Assembly: GCA_013368325.1 (NCBI GenBank)
Contig: JAACJK010000222.1
Coordinates: 124,001 to 188,000, forward strand
Length of the DNA: 64,000 nt
Origin: Ephemerocybe angulata
Lineage: Eukaryota > Basidiomycota > Agaricomycetes > Agaricales > Psathyrellaceae
Reading direction: 5' to 3'
Shown here piece after piece: positions 10,886-22,055 of this stretch. A model generated the notes under the pieces. The model was not told the DNA's origin, made no database searches, and saw only the letters and a list, made by a program, of their open reading frames with translations. The translations under genes were made by a program, and so were the position numbers. How positions within the stretch are numbered: position 1 is the stretch's first letter; each line of letters opens with the position of its first letter.

Positions 10886-12276
10886 ATGCTGACTGGAAGT
10901 GGAATCAAGGTCTTTGCTGGTGCGTCGTCTGAACTACCCGCCCTGGGACTTGTGGATGCACCAGAATTGCTAACCATCCCATTCCTATTCTGCGTCATGC
11001 GTGTATGCTGTTAATAGGGACTAGCCATCCTGAGTTGGCGGAAATCATCGCACGACGGTACCTACGCTGCCCCCAATATCCCAGTGTAGTCTCTCACCCC
11101 TCATCCTTTACCCCTCTTCGTCATCTTCCGCCTTCAGCATCGGCCTACCACTTGGAAAAGCGGAAGTAACCCGCAGCGCTATTGGCGAAACGACTGTTAC
11201 GATTCACGAATCCGTCCGGGAAGACGATGTGTACATTATCAATACGGGATGTGGGACCGTCAATACGGCGCTCATGGAGCTCTGCATCATGATCCATGCC
11301 TGCAAGATTGCCAGTGCAAAGCGGATTACGGCGGTCATCCCATTGTTCCCCTACGCCAGACAGGACAAGAAGGATAAGAGTAGGGCTCCGATCACTGCGA
11401 AACTCGTTGCGAATATGATTCAAAAGTCGGGCTGCGACCATATCATCGTGAGTGGTCTGTGCTCCTCCCTGGGATTGGTCTGGAAGCTTATGCCTGAATC
11501 GTACGATGGTAGACCATGGATTTGCATGCCTCCCAAATCCAAGGGTTCTTTGACGTGCCGGTCGACAAGTGAGTTTAACCTTGGAAGCTGGTTGGCCTCC
11601 TCACTGACCGTTGCGCCGGCTTGCTTCTCGACATTAGCGTGAGTTTCTTTTTCGAGATCTGGGAGCTGATCTGACGCTGTCTGGAATATTCGGCTCCAGT
11701 TGTACGCAGAACCATCTATCATCCTGTACATTCGCACGCACTTTGACCTCAACGACGTGGTGATTGTCTCGCCCGATGCGGGAGGAGCGAAACGGTAAGC
11801 AGGCTTCTCAATCTCCGTTTTCAGGAGCTATGCTGAATTGAGGATGCAGGGCAACTTCGATTGCCGACCGTCTAGGGGTGGACTTTGCACTGTTTCACAA
11901 GGAGCGGAAAAAGGCGAACGAGGTGTCGAGGATGGTGCTTGTCGGAAACTGCAAGGACAAGATCGCGATCCTTGTTGATGACATGGCAGACACCTGTGGG
12001 ACCCTGTGCTTGGCGGCATCACATCTTTCGGAAGCGGGGGCTACGAAATCGTTTGCATTTGTAACACACGGGATTCTTAGCGGAAATGCGCTGAAGACCG
12101 TGGAGGCAAGCACCCTGGAGAAGTTGATTGTGACAAACACGCTTCCCCAGCAGCAGAACCAGGCGGCGTGCAAGAAGATTGAGGTGCTGGACATTGGCAA
12201 GGTGCTGGGGGAAGTGATCAGACGTAGCCACTACGGAGAGAGCGTCTCGAAGCTGTTCCACGAAGTACCATACTAA
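10886..12276 (+). CDS. PRS: Ribose-phosphate pyrophosphokinase (PRPP synthetase)
   Basis: Makes PRPP from ribose-5-phosphate and ATP for purine, pyrimidine, His, Trp and NAD synthesis. Exons are 10886-10919, 11018-11057, 11138-11447, 11513-11568, a single base at 11638, 11700-11794 and 11850-12276, giving 320 residues, the family's usual length. Motifs seen: GTSHPELAE near the start, [27 protein letters not shown] (ATP site), [38 protein letters not shown] and the PRPP-binding loop [12 protein letters not shown] at ~219-230. The conserved segment VPVDN-LYAEP is encoded GAC AA + C + TTG TAC. The missing base of the Asn codon is supplied only by the C at 11638, which sits exactly between an intron ending ATTAG and an intron starting GTGAGT. 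Without it the frame fails. Confidence 0.95.
11569..11699 (+). other. Two introns around a one-nucleotide exon (C at 11638)
   Basis: Intron A runs 11569-11637 (69 nt): donor GTGAGT, CTGAC branch motif about 25 nt before the acceptor, end CATTAG. Intron B runs 11639-11699 (61 nt): donor GTGAGT, CTGAC branch motif, end TCCAG. The single base between them completes AAC (Asn) in the conserved VDNLYAEP motif. Removing all 131 nt as one intron shifts the frame out of the catalytic domain, and no other AG-GT pair inside was found that restores both frame and motif. Confidence 0.8.
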
Positions 12277-12536
12277 CGGGTGTACAGTAGAATAGAATAG
12301 ACATGAGGACGAAAAAGAGCAACGGAGAAATCTTGATGGGGATTGGAAGCCCGGTCAGGTGGGCGTGTAGCGAACTGTTGAACTGGTGCGAAGCGAAGCA
12401 GGTTAATTAGGACCAGAATCCTGTGAATCCCCGGCTCCTACTCGGCTGTCGCTTTTTTCGCCTCTGCTCCTCCTCCTCGTATGCCGCCAACCGACTGCTG
12501 AATACAAATAAGGGTCTGGGCAATGCGAGGCGTATC

Positions 12537-15500
12537 ATGTACGCTGCCACGGCCCACCACAACCATGTACTTCACCAAGTCCCATACAGCGACAGCAGAC
12601 GGCCCCTCAATCCCCACCCCATCGCACCCCCATCCTCGACCCACCCCGCAGCGGCGGCGACCACCACAACCATGGCCGCGGGTGCAGCGCCCCCTCCGCC
12701 GCCCCCACCGAACAACCAGCCTCCACCACCGAACAATCCCCCACCACGAAATCCACAGCGCGGCCTCCCGGCCCTCAGGGAGACTATCAACGTTGTCGGC
12801 ATCCCCAGCGTCACCATCGAGAACAACGCACTCGCCGTCGGAGATGCCCAGAGCAGTGCGCACCGTTCGACCCTCCCCCCTTCTGCACGTACTCACTGCC
12901 CCTCTATCATCACTAGGTTCGACACGCTCCTACACGCCCATCAAGGTTCTCGGCGACGGGTCCTTTGGCACGGTGCTGCTTTGCGACTGGCATGGCACGC
13001 TGCCACCGAATACACCGCTGTCACCCATGCAGTGCGGGCAGGGCGCACGCCCAGAGTGGGCGGGAAAACGACTCGTCGCGGTGAAGCGCATGAAGAAGCG
13101 TTGGGAGGGCGGTTGGGACGAGTGCTCCAGGCTAAAGGAACTCGAGGTGCGTCTGTCCGTTGTCTCGCCACCCTTCACTCTCTTACACAGGTGCCCAACA
13201 GTCGCTACGAGCGATCCCATTTCACGAAAACATCATTCCGCTCTACGACTTTTTCCTGCTCCCCTCGACGAAGGAGCTCTACTTTGTATTCGAATCCATG
13301 GAGGGCAATCTATACCACCTCATCAAAGCCCGCAAAGGTCGACCCTTCGCCGGCGGACTCATTTCCTCGATTTTTCGACAGACGGTGTCAGGCTTGGACC
13401 ACATTCACGCCCACGGCTACTTCCATCGTGATATGAAACCCGAAAACGTTCTTGTCACAACTGTCGGCCTCTTTGATTACACCCCCGTCTCCCCAATCGC
13501 TCCACCGAATGCTTCGAAGGAGAAGGATGTCGTCGCCATCATTAAACTGGCCGATTTCGGGCTTGCACGAGAGACGAACAGCCGGCCGCCGTACACAGAG
13601 TATGTCTCGACAAGATGGTATCGTGCGCCGGAGGTGTTGTTGTTGAGCCGAGAGTATTCAAATCCGGTGGATATGTGGGCTTTGGGCACTATCATGGCAG
13701 AGCTGGTCAATCTTAGACCACTCTTCCCTGGGCAGGATCAGGTTGATCAGGTTGCGAGAATTTGTGAAGTTCTCGGGGATCCTTCCGACGCATATGGCCG
13801 AGATGTGAATGGCAGCGTTATTGGCGGTGGTGCTTGGTCGCGGGGCATTCGTCTCGCGAGGGATGTTGGATTTCAGTTCCCACTGGTCAGTAATGTTCTC
13901 TATTATCAACACCTCCATCCATTGCTTATCTTCACCACTAGACACCGCCGAAGGACATCTTCTCTCTGTTCGACAAATCAGTACCGATTTCGCTGATTCA
14001 GTGTATAAGGGATTTGCTACGATACGACCCGGACAAGCGTCTGACGAGCAGAGAGTGTCTCAACCATCCCTATCTCCAAGAGACTTCCCCTCGTAATGAT
14101 ATCCCAATGCCTAATGGCCTCAGGGCTTCGGTATCGCAGTCCTCGATACCCATGATGTCTTCGCATCTGAACGGCAATTCGTCCCAGCCATCCCTCTCTT
14201 CTCATACCCCCCGAAACGTCCCACCGTCCCATTCGAACTCAACACATCACCCTCGTTCAGAACCACCACCCCCAGTACCCGATATTCCACGGCACCTCCC
14301 CCAGCCAATTCCCCTGTATCCACAGAATGGGCACCGCAACCAACCTATCGCTGCTTGGTCTACGACTTCCCCTCAACCACCGCCCTCCGACTATCCGATG
14401 GATATCTCTGTCGAACCTTCGAAGCCTTACACCAACGGGCATGCGAACCCCGGCCCTTCCATGGTCCCGGAGTACACTGGGCGTCCGGACCAACATCGAC
14501 CTCCAGAACCCCAACCGGTTCACCCGCAACCGCACAAATCCAAACTTCCTGGGCTTTCTTTTGGCAGCAAAAAGAGCAAATGGGGGCTCAGCATGTTCGG
14601 TGGCGACAAGCATCAATTGCCTCCTGTTGATGAAACAACTGCTCTCGGCACTCGTAAAAGATCACAATCAACAAGTACGGACAGCAAATCGATACGGGAG
14701 TCTTCACCCTCCAGGGAGCAGGATAGTCGGGAACTTGAGAAGTTCAAGAAGAAGGAGGCTGAGCGAATCAACCGCGAGGCTGAAAAGGCTCGCCGGAAGA
14801 TCGCTGAACAGATGCACCGTGAACAGGCTCGTGCCGTCATGTCCAAGCGTAACCGCATGCTCCAACAAGTGGTCGCTCGCGCGGAGGATATCGAATGGTC
14901 CAGCGCCAACGAACAACGAGTGGAGCCCGACAAGACGAAGCCGGGCGCTTCTGGTCCTATCAGGCAGAAGAGCAGCGGTAATATTGGCAACTCTTCGACA
15001 GTCAGTGCTGCAGCTGGTAAATTCGCCTCGCCCTCCATGGAGGCCGTACCTCCACTAGACCGTGATCATCATCATCGATACCGGGACTGGAGAGGCAATA
15101 CGACAGCTGAGCGTGTCGCGAAGGCTCGTCGACGAGAGTTCGATGATGACCATTCGATGTCCTCATCGGATGTGAATAGCCTAAGTCGAGTATCCTCCAT
15201 CTCCTTCGCCACTATCGACAGTGACCCGGGACCTTCGCGTCTACGGCACCATCCAAGCATGTTTGGGATCAGTTCACGGACATCACGATCTTCCCTTCGG
15301 ACCTCTTTCGATGATTTCTCTCCATCTGGTCGCTCATCTAACTCCTTCTCTGTTGAAGGGTCCTCTTCGCTTGCACACGACTTCCATGCGCATCTCAACA
15401 TGAGCTCGAATCTTAATGGAAGCATATCCCCACCTCCGCTGCACATGCTTTCTCTCTCCCCTACCCTATCACCGCCTCTTTCCCCCTCTCCCCCATGGAT

Positions 15501-15975
15501 CGTCCAGCAGGACGGCAAAGACCCGAGCCTAGATGGCATGCCACCGGGATACATGGCCATCCAGAACCACTCCCTCACCCCTAGTAGCCCACTGGATTTG
15601 CATAGCTACTTGCACGGGCATCACCCTCCCAGTCCGTTTGGTGGGCAATCACCGTACCCGCCACGGTCGGGACACACCCCGCGCTCTGCCAAGTCAGCTA
15701 TCAATCCTATATTCAAAGTGGTGAGTTACAAGTGGGACAGTACGGATGGTCTAGTGCCTGACAGCGACGGTGAATTTATCCAGCCACCCCTCCCACCCCC
15801 TCCATTACCGCCACTACCCCCTGGTCATCATTTTCACCACCACCACCAACCCTCAGATGCCTCCTCAAATGTTAGCAGTAACCTGTTACCGCCATTCTCC
15901 GAACTGGAGGCTGTCGCCGGGGGTGACTATTCGCCGTTAGCGCCCATGTCTTTTAGCATACCTCCGGAGGATTAG
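12537..15975 (+). CDS. RCK-family (Ime2/Crk1/MAK-like) serine/threonine protein kinase
   Basis: Exons are 12537-12855, 12917-13146, 13202-13885 and 13942-15975, giving 1088 residues. An N-terminal proline-rich region precedes the kinase domain (~112-450). Landmarks are the glycine loop GDGSFGTV (119-126), VAVK with Lys163, HRD at 258-260 in [15 protein letters not shown] at 301-303, the activation-loop TEY at 315-317 and [14 protein letters not shown]. Insertions lie after strand 2 and between the catalytic loop and DFG, as in the fungal Ime2/Crk1 group. The tail is long and disordered, with a basic coiled coil at ~673-728 ([19 protein letters not shown]). Known relatives control meiosis, morphogenesis or cilium length. 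A role in development or mating is inferred. The ATG at 12537 opens the exon that joins in frame, so the exact N-terminus is less certain. Confidence 0.85.
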
Positions 15976-17373
15976 GATTTGTAGATGTGGACTATTGGGT
16001 TTATTTTTGGATTTTTTGGAATTTGTCACCCTTGTTTTCCTTTCGATTTCTTTTTGAACCTGTTGTACGGTCTGTCTAGACTCTTTTTGCTACACCGCAC
16101 TCACGCACAAGTCACTCCTTTCACGTCTCCACACATTTGTCCTCTTCCTCCCTCCTTCACACATTCCCTGCTCTCTCCTGTGTTGTTGTTGCTGTACCAT
16201 GCTCCCCACCACGCCGCTCTCCTATCCCCGCATTCTTGCTTCTTCTCTCCTTCGTAACATTCGCATCACATCCGACCGCTGCACCCGCACACGCCGACAC
16301 TCTTTTGTTATATCCTTTCGCATTCTCTCGCTCTCGTCATCGACTCGCCAACTCTTACACAATTCACCCAGGAGGTTGTACACCGAAGCGTATAACAAAC
16401 ACATAATGAACTATTGGCTCTGGTCTAACCCAAACCGTTCACTATATTTACCCAATAATCACCCTTCTTCCCCCTCTTCTATTCCTTCTATCTCTTCTTC
16501 CGCCAACGTCTTCTTCTTTGGCACTCCACCCTTATCTTGCTTCGCCTCTTCCTTCGTTATTATTCATATTTTTGGGTCCGCATGCAATTTAAATCCTTAC
16601 CCCCTCGTATTTTACTTACCTGTTCCTCCTAGTTACACTTACCCTTTCCCTTACCTTATTCCCTTCCTCTTCCCTCCCCTTCCTTTCCCTCTTTCTCTTC
16701 CTCTCATCTTCTTCTCTAAGTAGCCGGAAGCTTGGTATACCAGTAGACAGGCAGTCAATGTGTATTTTTATGCTCGCCGGCTTGTATAATAGCACAAGTC
16801 GGGCAGCGGGATAAATCCAAAAGCTCACACCAACGTCATTCACTCCAGTGCTCAGCGCTCAATACGCCGAACAGACGTCGATGCTAGCGAGGTTGGTTCG
16901 GGTTGTCAACGGACCACGCACGTTCTTCTCGAGCGTCTCAATGGCGCCTGCGGTGTCCGGTTGCTGGGTTCGCTAGGGTCGGGTCGTCACCGTACGCCGC
17001 AGACGTACTAGAATCCAGAAACAGACGTTGGCAGGCAGACACGTAGCTTAACAGACGACTCGGAATTTCCTCATTCGAAGCAGGTCGGTTCTCTGCGGAA
17101 ATAGCTTGGATCTTACAACCGGCCTCGACCCTCATTTCCATCTACAGTAATATGATCATCCGAACCACTGACGAGTTGTTTCGACATAGCGTTGCTACTT
17201 GATATGTGGTAGCCGGTAGGCGCGGTGAGCGAGCGTCCTAGCAACGAGCGAGAAGTTTGGGAAGGTGAATAGCGCGTGTGTTCGTTCATGCGTTCGTTTG
17301 TCCGAAGCAAGGGTGACATGGGTGGGTACGAGAGACATCTAAGTATGTTCATTCGGTCTATACAGATATCCTA
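15976..17373. other. Intergenic, with long C/T-rich tracts
   Basis: 1.4 kb between the kinase stop and the NDUFS6 stop (convergent). From ~16080 to 16725 the + strand is strongly pyrimidine-rich, and from ~16620 it is nearly pure C/T over more than 80 bases. This favours 3' UTR or low-complexity sequence over coding, although one frame stays open at 16199-16723. From 16725 to 17373 I see no coding signal. Confidence 0.5.
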
Positions 17374-18437
17374 TCAATGGTGATGGGGAGTCTGCTCGAA
17401 TCGGATTCCGCTGGAAGGGAAGAGAAAAGACGAGGTGAAGTGAGTACGATGCGAGACCTCGGAGTTTCGGCGCCTGCGTATGGATAGAACCATCGCAAGG
17501 CGCTGAGAGAAATAGGTTAAACTCACCAGTATCTGTAAATAAACGCCCGAGGAGGAGGAGGGTTGTGGTAAGCGTACGATTCGACCGGAGAGCTCGCAGA
17601 AAACGAGGTAAAGACCAAGGGGTGTAAATGGAAGTATGGTCTGGCTGCGAAAAGGAGTGCATGAGAGATTAAACATACCCGCATGCTTTCGGGCCTGGCT
17701 GATCCTGTATAAATTCAGGGAGTGATAAGAGTAATAATCAGTATATGTACAACCGAAACACGCTGAGGGACAAGGCAAAACGTGGAAATATAGACAACAG
17801 GGCAGTGGTACAGTGCAGCACCACGCGTTGGCAACAAATTAAATTTGGGTGAGGGAAAGAGAACGTGGTGCGATAGAAGGAGATGGACCACAGGGAGAGG
17901 CAATCTGAAAGGTAGAAAATCACGTACGAGGTTGATGTAGACCTTAGGGTGGCCAAGAGGTCCTACTCCTGATATTGCAACGGCCGCATTAACGCAAAAG
18001 TCAGTAAGCGCTCCTTAACCATGCCACACATACAAGGGCAAGGGGTCGCTGTCTCAACACCCAATTCACTGTTCCTACTGGGAGCCTAGCGTACCCCATG
18101 CCCTCTCCAACCACGCACCTCCGTCGCAGACCGCCTTCCTTCCTTGCACAACCCGGATGGGCTCATTCGCAATCATTTCCATAGCGCTCAACGGGGCAGG
18201 CTGCAGCTCCATGATCGTCTGCTCGAAGCGGGGGTTCGAGCCAGGGAGGGGTCGCGGCGCCTGGTTCGTCGACCAGGTTCGCGGGAAGTTGGGTGCTTGC
18301 CATGTCGTAGGTGTGGATTCCGCCTGGCCGGTCGCAACACTTGTCGGTGCGGCAGCCTTCTGCGCGCTGGAAGACGCAGAGCGGGTCGCTGCTCTAGTTG
18401 AGCGGGTAATTTGGTAGAGGACTCGTCGGCCGAGCAT
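17374..18437 (-). CDS. NDUFS6: NADH:ubiquinone oxidoreductase 13-kDa subunit (NDUFS6), zf-CHCC protein
   Basis: Zinc-binding accessory subunit of mitochondrial complex I, needed for assembly of its peripheral arm. Exons in gene order are 18119-18437, 17928-17968, 17679-17704, 17527-17532 and 17374-17410, giving 142 residues. The N-terminus is basic and Ser/Ala-rich (MLGRRVLYQITRSTRAATRS), a likely mitochondrial presequence. Then come NPRFEQTIMELQPAP and PIRVVQGRKAVCDGG, and the C-terminal zinc site with C104, H113, C128 and C131 (GPLGHPKVYINL, QPGPKACGYCGIRFE). The fourth exon is only six bases (ATACTG between CAG and GTGAGT). It supplies Tyr130 and two bases of zinc ligand Cys131. Introns here are 116-223 nt, longer than most in this window. 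The start ATG fits the presequence. Confidence 0.9.
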
Positions 18438-18737
18438 GGTGGTTATGGCGAGAGATGAGTGGTAGTGGTCTCAAAGTGGTCGAGATGACGAGCAGAACGA
18501 AAGTTGACCGCTTTCCCGTTTAGGAAGCGCCAATTCCCGCTCGCATCCGTTTCCCACACACCATGTCGTGCAATCAGCTTCCCCGCATTGCGAAGTTCAC
18601 ATTTTGCTTAGAACATTCGAAAGTCGTTCAAGTTGAAAGAATATTACAAGGTGAATAAGATGCGAATCTACTGTACAGTTATAGATAATTTTACAGTTCT
18701 ACATAGTAATTGTCCGCTTCGAAGCCATGAAAGTCAT

Positions 18738-21700
18738 TTAATCCACCTCCTCAACCTCCACATCGTTGTACTCATCATCGATATCCATACCATCTTCTGT
18801 CGTTGGTGCATGGTTTGGTATAATGGTCAAACGATTGTGAGGACCATCGAACCTCACTCTGGCAGTCTCCTTGGGTAGGATACGACCAGAGAGCAGATAC
18901 ACGGAGAGGGGATTAAGCAGCTCGCTCTGGATAGCGCGGTTGAGAGGCCGAGCACCATATTGAGGCGAGTAACCAATAGAGAGAAGGTATTTCTTGCTTG
19001 CGTCGTCGAGATCCAGAGTGATTTTTCTGTCCGAGAGACGCTCTTCAATCTCCTTGAGACGGATGTCGACAATCTTGAAGATATCATTTTGTGAGAGGGC
19101 GCGCTATAGAAAATATGGTTAGCATCCTGCTAGAAGGATAAAACGTGTGTAGACTTACGAAAATGATAATGTCGTCGATACGGTTGACGAATTCTGGAGG
19201 GAAATGCGAAGTGATAGCAGTCATCACCAACGTCTTGGTCTGAGGAAGAACCGGCCCCTCAGGCATGTCATGAAGGTAGGAAGCGCCCAAGTTCGAAGTC
19301 ATAATGATGATCGAGTTCTTCATGTCCACGACACGACCCTGACCATCGGTCAACCGGCCGTCGTCGAGAACTTGCAGGAAGATGGTAACGAATTCGCGGC
19401 ATGCCTTCTCGATTTCGTCGATGAGGATGATCGAATATGGCTTGCGACGAACGTATTCAGTGAGCTGACCACCTTGGTCGTAGCCAACATAGCCCGGTGG
19501 AGAACCGATCAGCCTCGAGATAGAGTGCTTCTCAGAATACTCAGAAGCATCTATCCGAATCATGGCGTCTGGCGAGTCGAACATGATAGTCGCGAGCTAG
19601 AAAAGGAAGCGTTAGCGCTCAATGCCCACATCGCGAATTCGAAAAGGACTTACTGTCTTCGCCATAAGCGTCTTTCCAGTTCCAGAGGGACCGGCCATCA
19701 AGAAGCTAGCGATAGGCCTGTTGGGATTTGACAATCCACTCCTCGACAGACGAATGGCGTTCGCAACAGACTTAACCGCATCTTCCTGGCCAATAACACT
19801 CTCCGCGAGTATCTTCTCCATGCGCAAGAGCTTCTCCTTCTCGGTCGTAACCAAACGGGTAACTGGGATGTTCGTCCACTTCGCGACGATTTCCGCAATG
19901 GAGTCGGCGCTAACGACGTCTGAGCTACTTCCGGAAGCAGCATCCTCAGCAGCCTTCTGCTGTTCCAACTTCTCCAGGCGCTGCTGAAGGTCGGGAATGG
20001 CAAAGTATCGGAGATCAGATGCAGTCGCCAAATCGTATCTGGGCAAAGCCACGTCAGTCAGACATGATCACGATCGACCTGAGGAGGACCAGTGAGAATG
20101 ACATACCTTCGCTCCGCGTCCTCCACCTTCGCCTTCAACTCGTCAAGCTTCTTGCGAACGTTGTTGACTTCTTCGCCACGCTTCTTCTCGTTCTCATAGG
20201 CGGCTTTGAGCGGCGCCAACTCCTCGTCGACCTGCGAAATGTTCTTCTTCGCAATCGCCAGGCGCTCTTTACTCGCAGCGTCCTTCTCTCGCTCCAAAGC
20301 GTGGATCTCGACCTCTAATTCGAGTTTTCGACGCTCGAGCTTGTCGATAGCTTCTGGCGAGGTCTCGCGCTGTACACGGACACTAGAAACAACTATCAGA
20401 CTCTGAAACAAAGAATAACGATGCTAACCATGACTTACTTTGCGCAGGCTTCGTCGACCAGATCGATAGCAGAGTCTGGAAGTCTTCGTTGGGTGAGATA
20501 GCGGTGGGCAAGTGTCGCAGCCTGGATTAAAGCGCCGTCTTGGATGCGAACACCATGATGGACTTCGTACTTCTCGCGAATACCACGAAGGATGCTGATA
20601 GTTTCCGGCACAGACGGTTCGTTAACAAGGACTTGAGCGAACCGCCGTTCAAGAGCAGGGTCCGTTTCAATATACTTGCGGTACTCGCTGAGCGTGGTCG
20701 CACCAATGCAGCGCAACTTGCCACGGGCCAGGAGGGGCTTAAAGAGGTTTCCAGCATCCATTCCACCACCTTCCGCGCCACGACCGGCCATGATGAGATG
20801 AAGCTCGTCGATGAACAGGATGACTCCTGGTCCACCTTCTTCGGAAGCCTTCTCGACTTCGTTCAAGACAGACTTGATACGCTCCTCGTACTCGCCCTTA
20901 TACTTGGCGCCTGCCATCAGGGCACCCATGTCGAGCGAGTAGAGACGCGCAAGGAGACTGGCGGGAACGTCACGGTTGACAATTCGCTGGGCGAGCCCTT
21001 CGGCGATGGCAGTCTTACCAACACCAGGCTCACCAATCAAGACGGGGTTGTTCTTCGTCCTGAAGAATATATGGGTCAGTTTTTTTGTCAAACACATGAA
21101 TGCAGTAACACACCGTCTACAAAGAATACGAATAGCACGTCGAATTTCGTCGTCGCGGCCAATAACAGGGTCAATCTTGCCCTCCTCAGCAAGCGCCGTA
21201 AGGTCGACCGCATACTTCTGGAGCGCATCGAAGCCCTGCTCCGCCGTCTTGGAGTCCACTCTGCGGTTCCCTCGAGCCTGCTCAATAGCGGTCTTCAAAG
21301 TCGCCTCGGTGAGGCCACACTCCTTCAGAACGCCTTGGATGGAGAGGTCTTGGAGGAGCGCAAGGAGGATATGGTCTTGGGCGATGTAGGAGTCGTGCAT
21401 CGTCTTTTGGAGGTTCTGCGCTTCGCGGAGGACCTTGATGGTCGTGCCGCTTAGCGTGGTCTCATCGGGAGGGGGACTTTGTTGGGGTATCCGGACGATG
21501 AGTTTCTGGAGTGCTCGGCGCACAGCGACCTAGAATTCTGGTTAGTATATGCGGGTCTTTCTTTTTCTTGAGTTCAATGGAGACGTACTGGATCGCCGCC
21601 AGCGCGCGAAACAGCGGATGAGAAAAGGGATTGCGTGGATGGAGGACCGCCCGGGATGGCTGCGTTGCCCTGACCCTCATTGATCAGGACAAATGCGAGA

Positions 21701-21851
21701 TGAGCGGGGAAGACTATGCGAAAGGTCAGTATATGCGATTCATCAATAAGGAACTTGACATACTTTGAGCATTGGAGTAATCCTTTGCTAGCTGGGCGGC
21801 GTCAGTGATAGTTTGCTGAGCCTTGTCTGTAAATTCAAAGTTGGCGCTCAT
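18738..21851 (-). CDS. HSP104: HSP104, cytosolic AAA+ protein disaggregase (ClpB family)
   Basis: ATP-driven disaggregase that rescues aggregated proteins with Hsp70/Hsp40. Exons in gene order are 21764-21851, 21589-21713, 21114-21529, 20439-21059, 20107-20382, 19654-20038, 19159-19596 and 18738-19103, giving 904 residues (yeast Hsp104 is 908). The N-domain starts [20 protein letters not shown] and includes KLIVRIPQQ. Walker A1 is GEPGVGKT (219-226), the pore loop is [12 protein letters not shown] and Walker B1 is VILFIDE (289-295). A coiled-coil middle domain spans roughly 410-530. Walker A2 is GPSGTGKT (625-632), the second pore loop is GYVGYDQGG and Walker B2 is [10 protein letters not shown]. 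There is no mitochondrial presequence, which argues against Hsp78. The protein ends in an acidic EVEEVD, a TPR-cochaperone-type tail. Confidence 0.96.
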
Positions 21852-22055
21852 GATGGTAGTGATAGAGGGAGCCTAAGGTCAAGGGAAAGCGATAGTAATG
21901 AAGTTGGTGGGGCCGAATGACGAGTCCCCGTCGAATATATATGAGCTGTTTCACAGATTTCTGGAGCTTGGTGCATGGATCGAGCAAAGTCTCGAGCCGC
22001 TATAGAATGTTCCCGTAATTGCTAGTACATAGGGGCTAATGACGTCATCGACGGG
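21852..22055 (-). promoter_or_regulatory. HSP104 promoter: TATA and heat-shock-element-like site
   Basis: Between the HSP104 start and the upstream gene's stop are a TATATAT run at 21936-21942, about 85 bp before the ATG, and an inverted GAAtgTTC at 22005-22012, about 155 bp before the ATG. GAAnnTTC is the core pair of a heat shock element. The flanking third unit is imperfect. A second degenerate TTCtgGAg lies near 21959-21966. Heat-shock control fits the gene's role but is inferred. Confidence 0.5.

Noticed and set aside
12523..12855. Upstream start at 12523 for the kinase
   Set aside because: The frame from that ATG does not join the kinase domain through the canonical intron at 12856-12916, although it runs through unspliced. 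The frame from 12537 does join.
16199..16723. 174-codon frame downstream of the kinase
   Set aside because: Composed of a C/T-rich tract giving Ser/Leu/Pro/Phe repeats, with no start context or family likeness.
18225..18245. GGTTCGAGCC resembling a tRNA B box
   Set aside because: It lies in the first exon of NDUFS6 on the opposite strand, with no A box or cloverleaf arms.
20540..21454. 304-codon open frame on the + strand antisense to HSP104
   Set aside because: It mirrors the coding frame of HSP104, crosses two of its exons and an intron, and shows no protein-family features.
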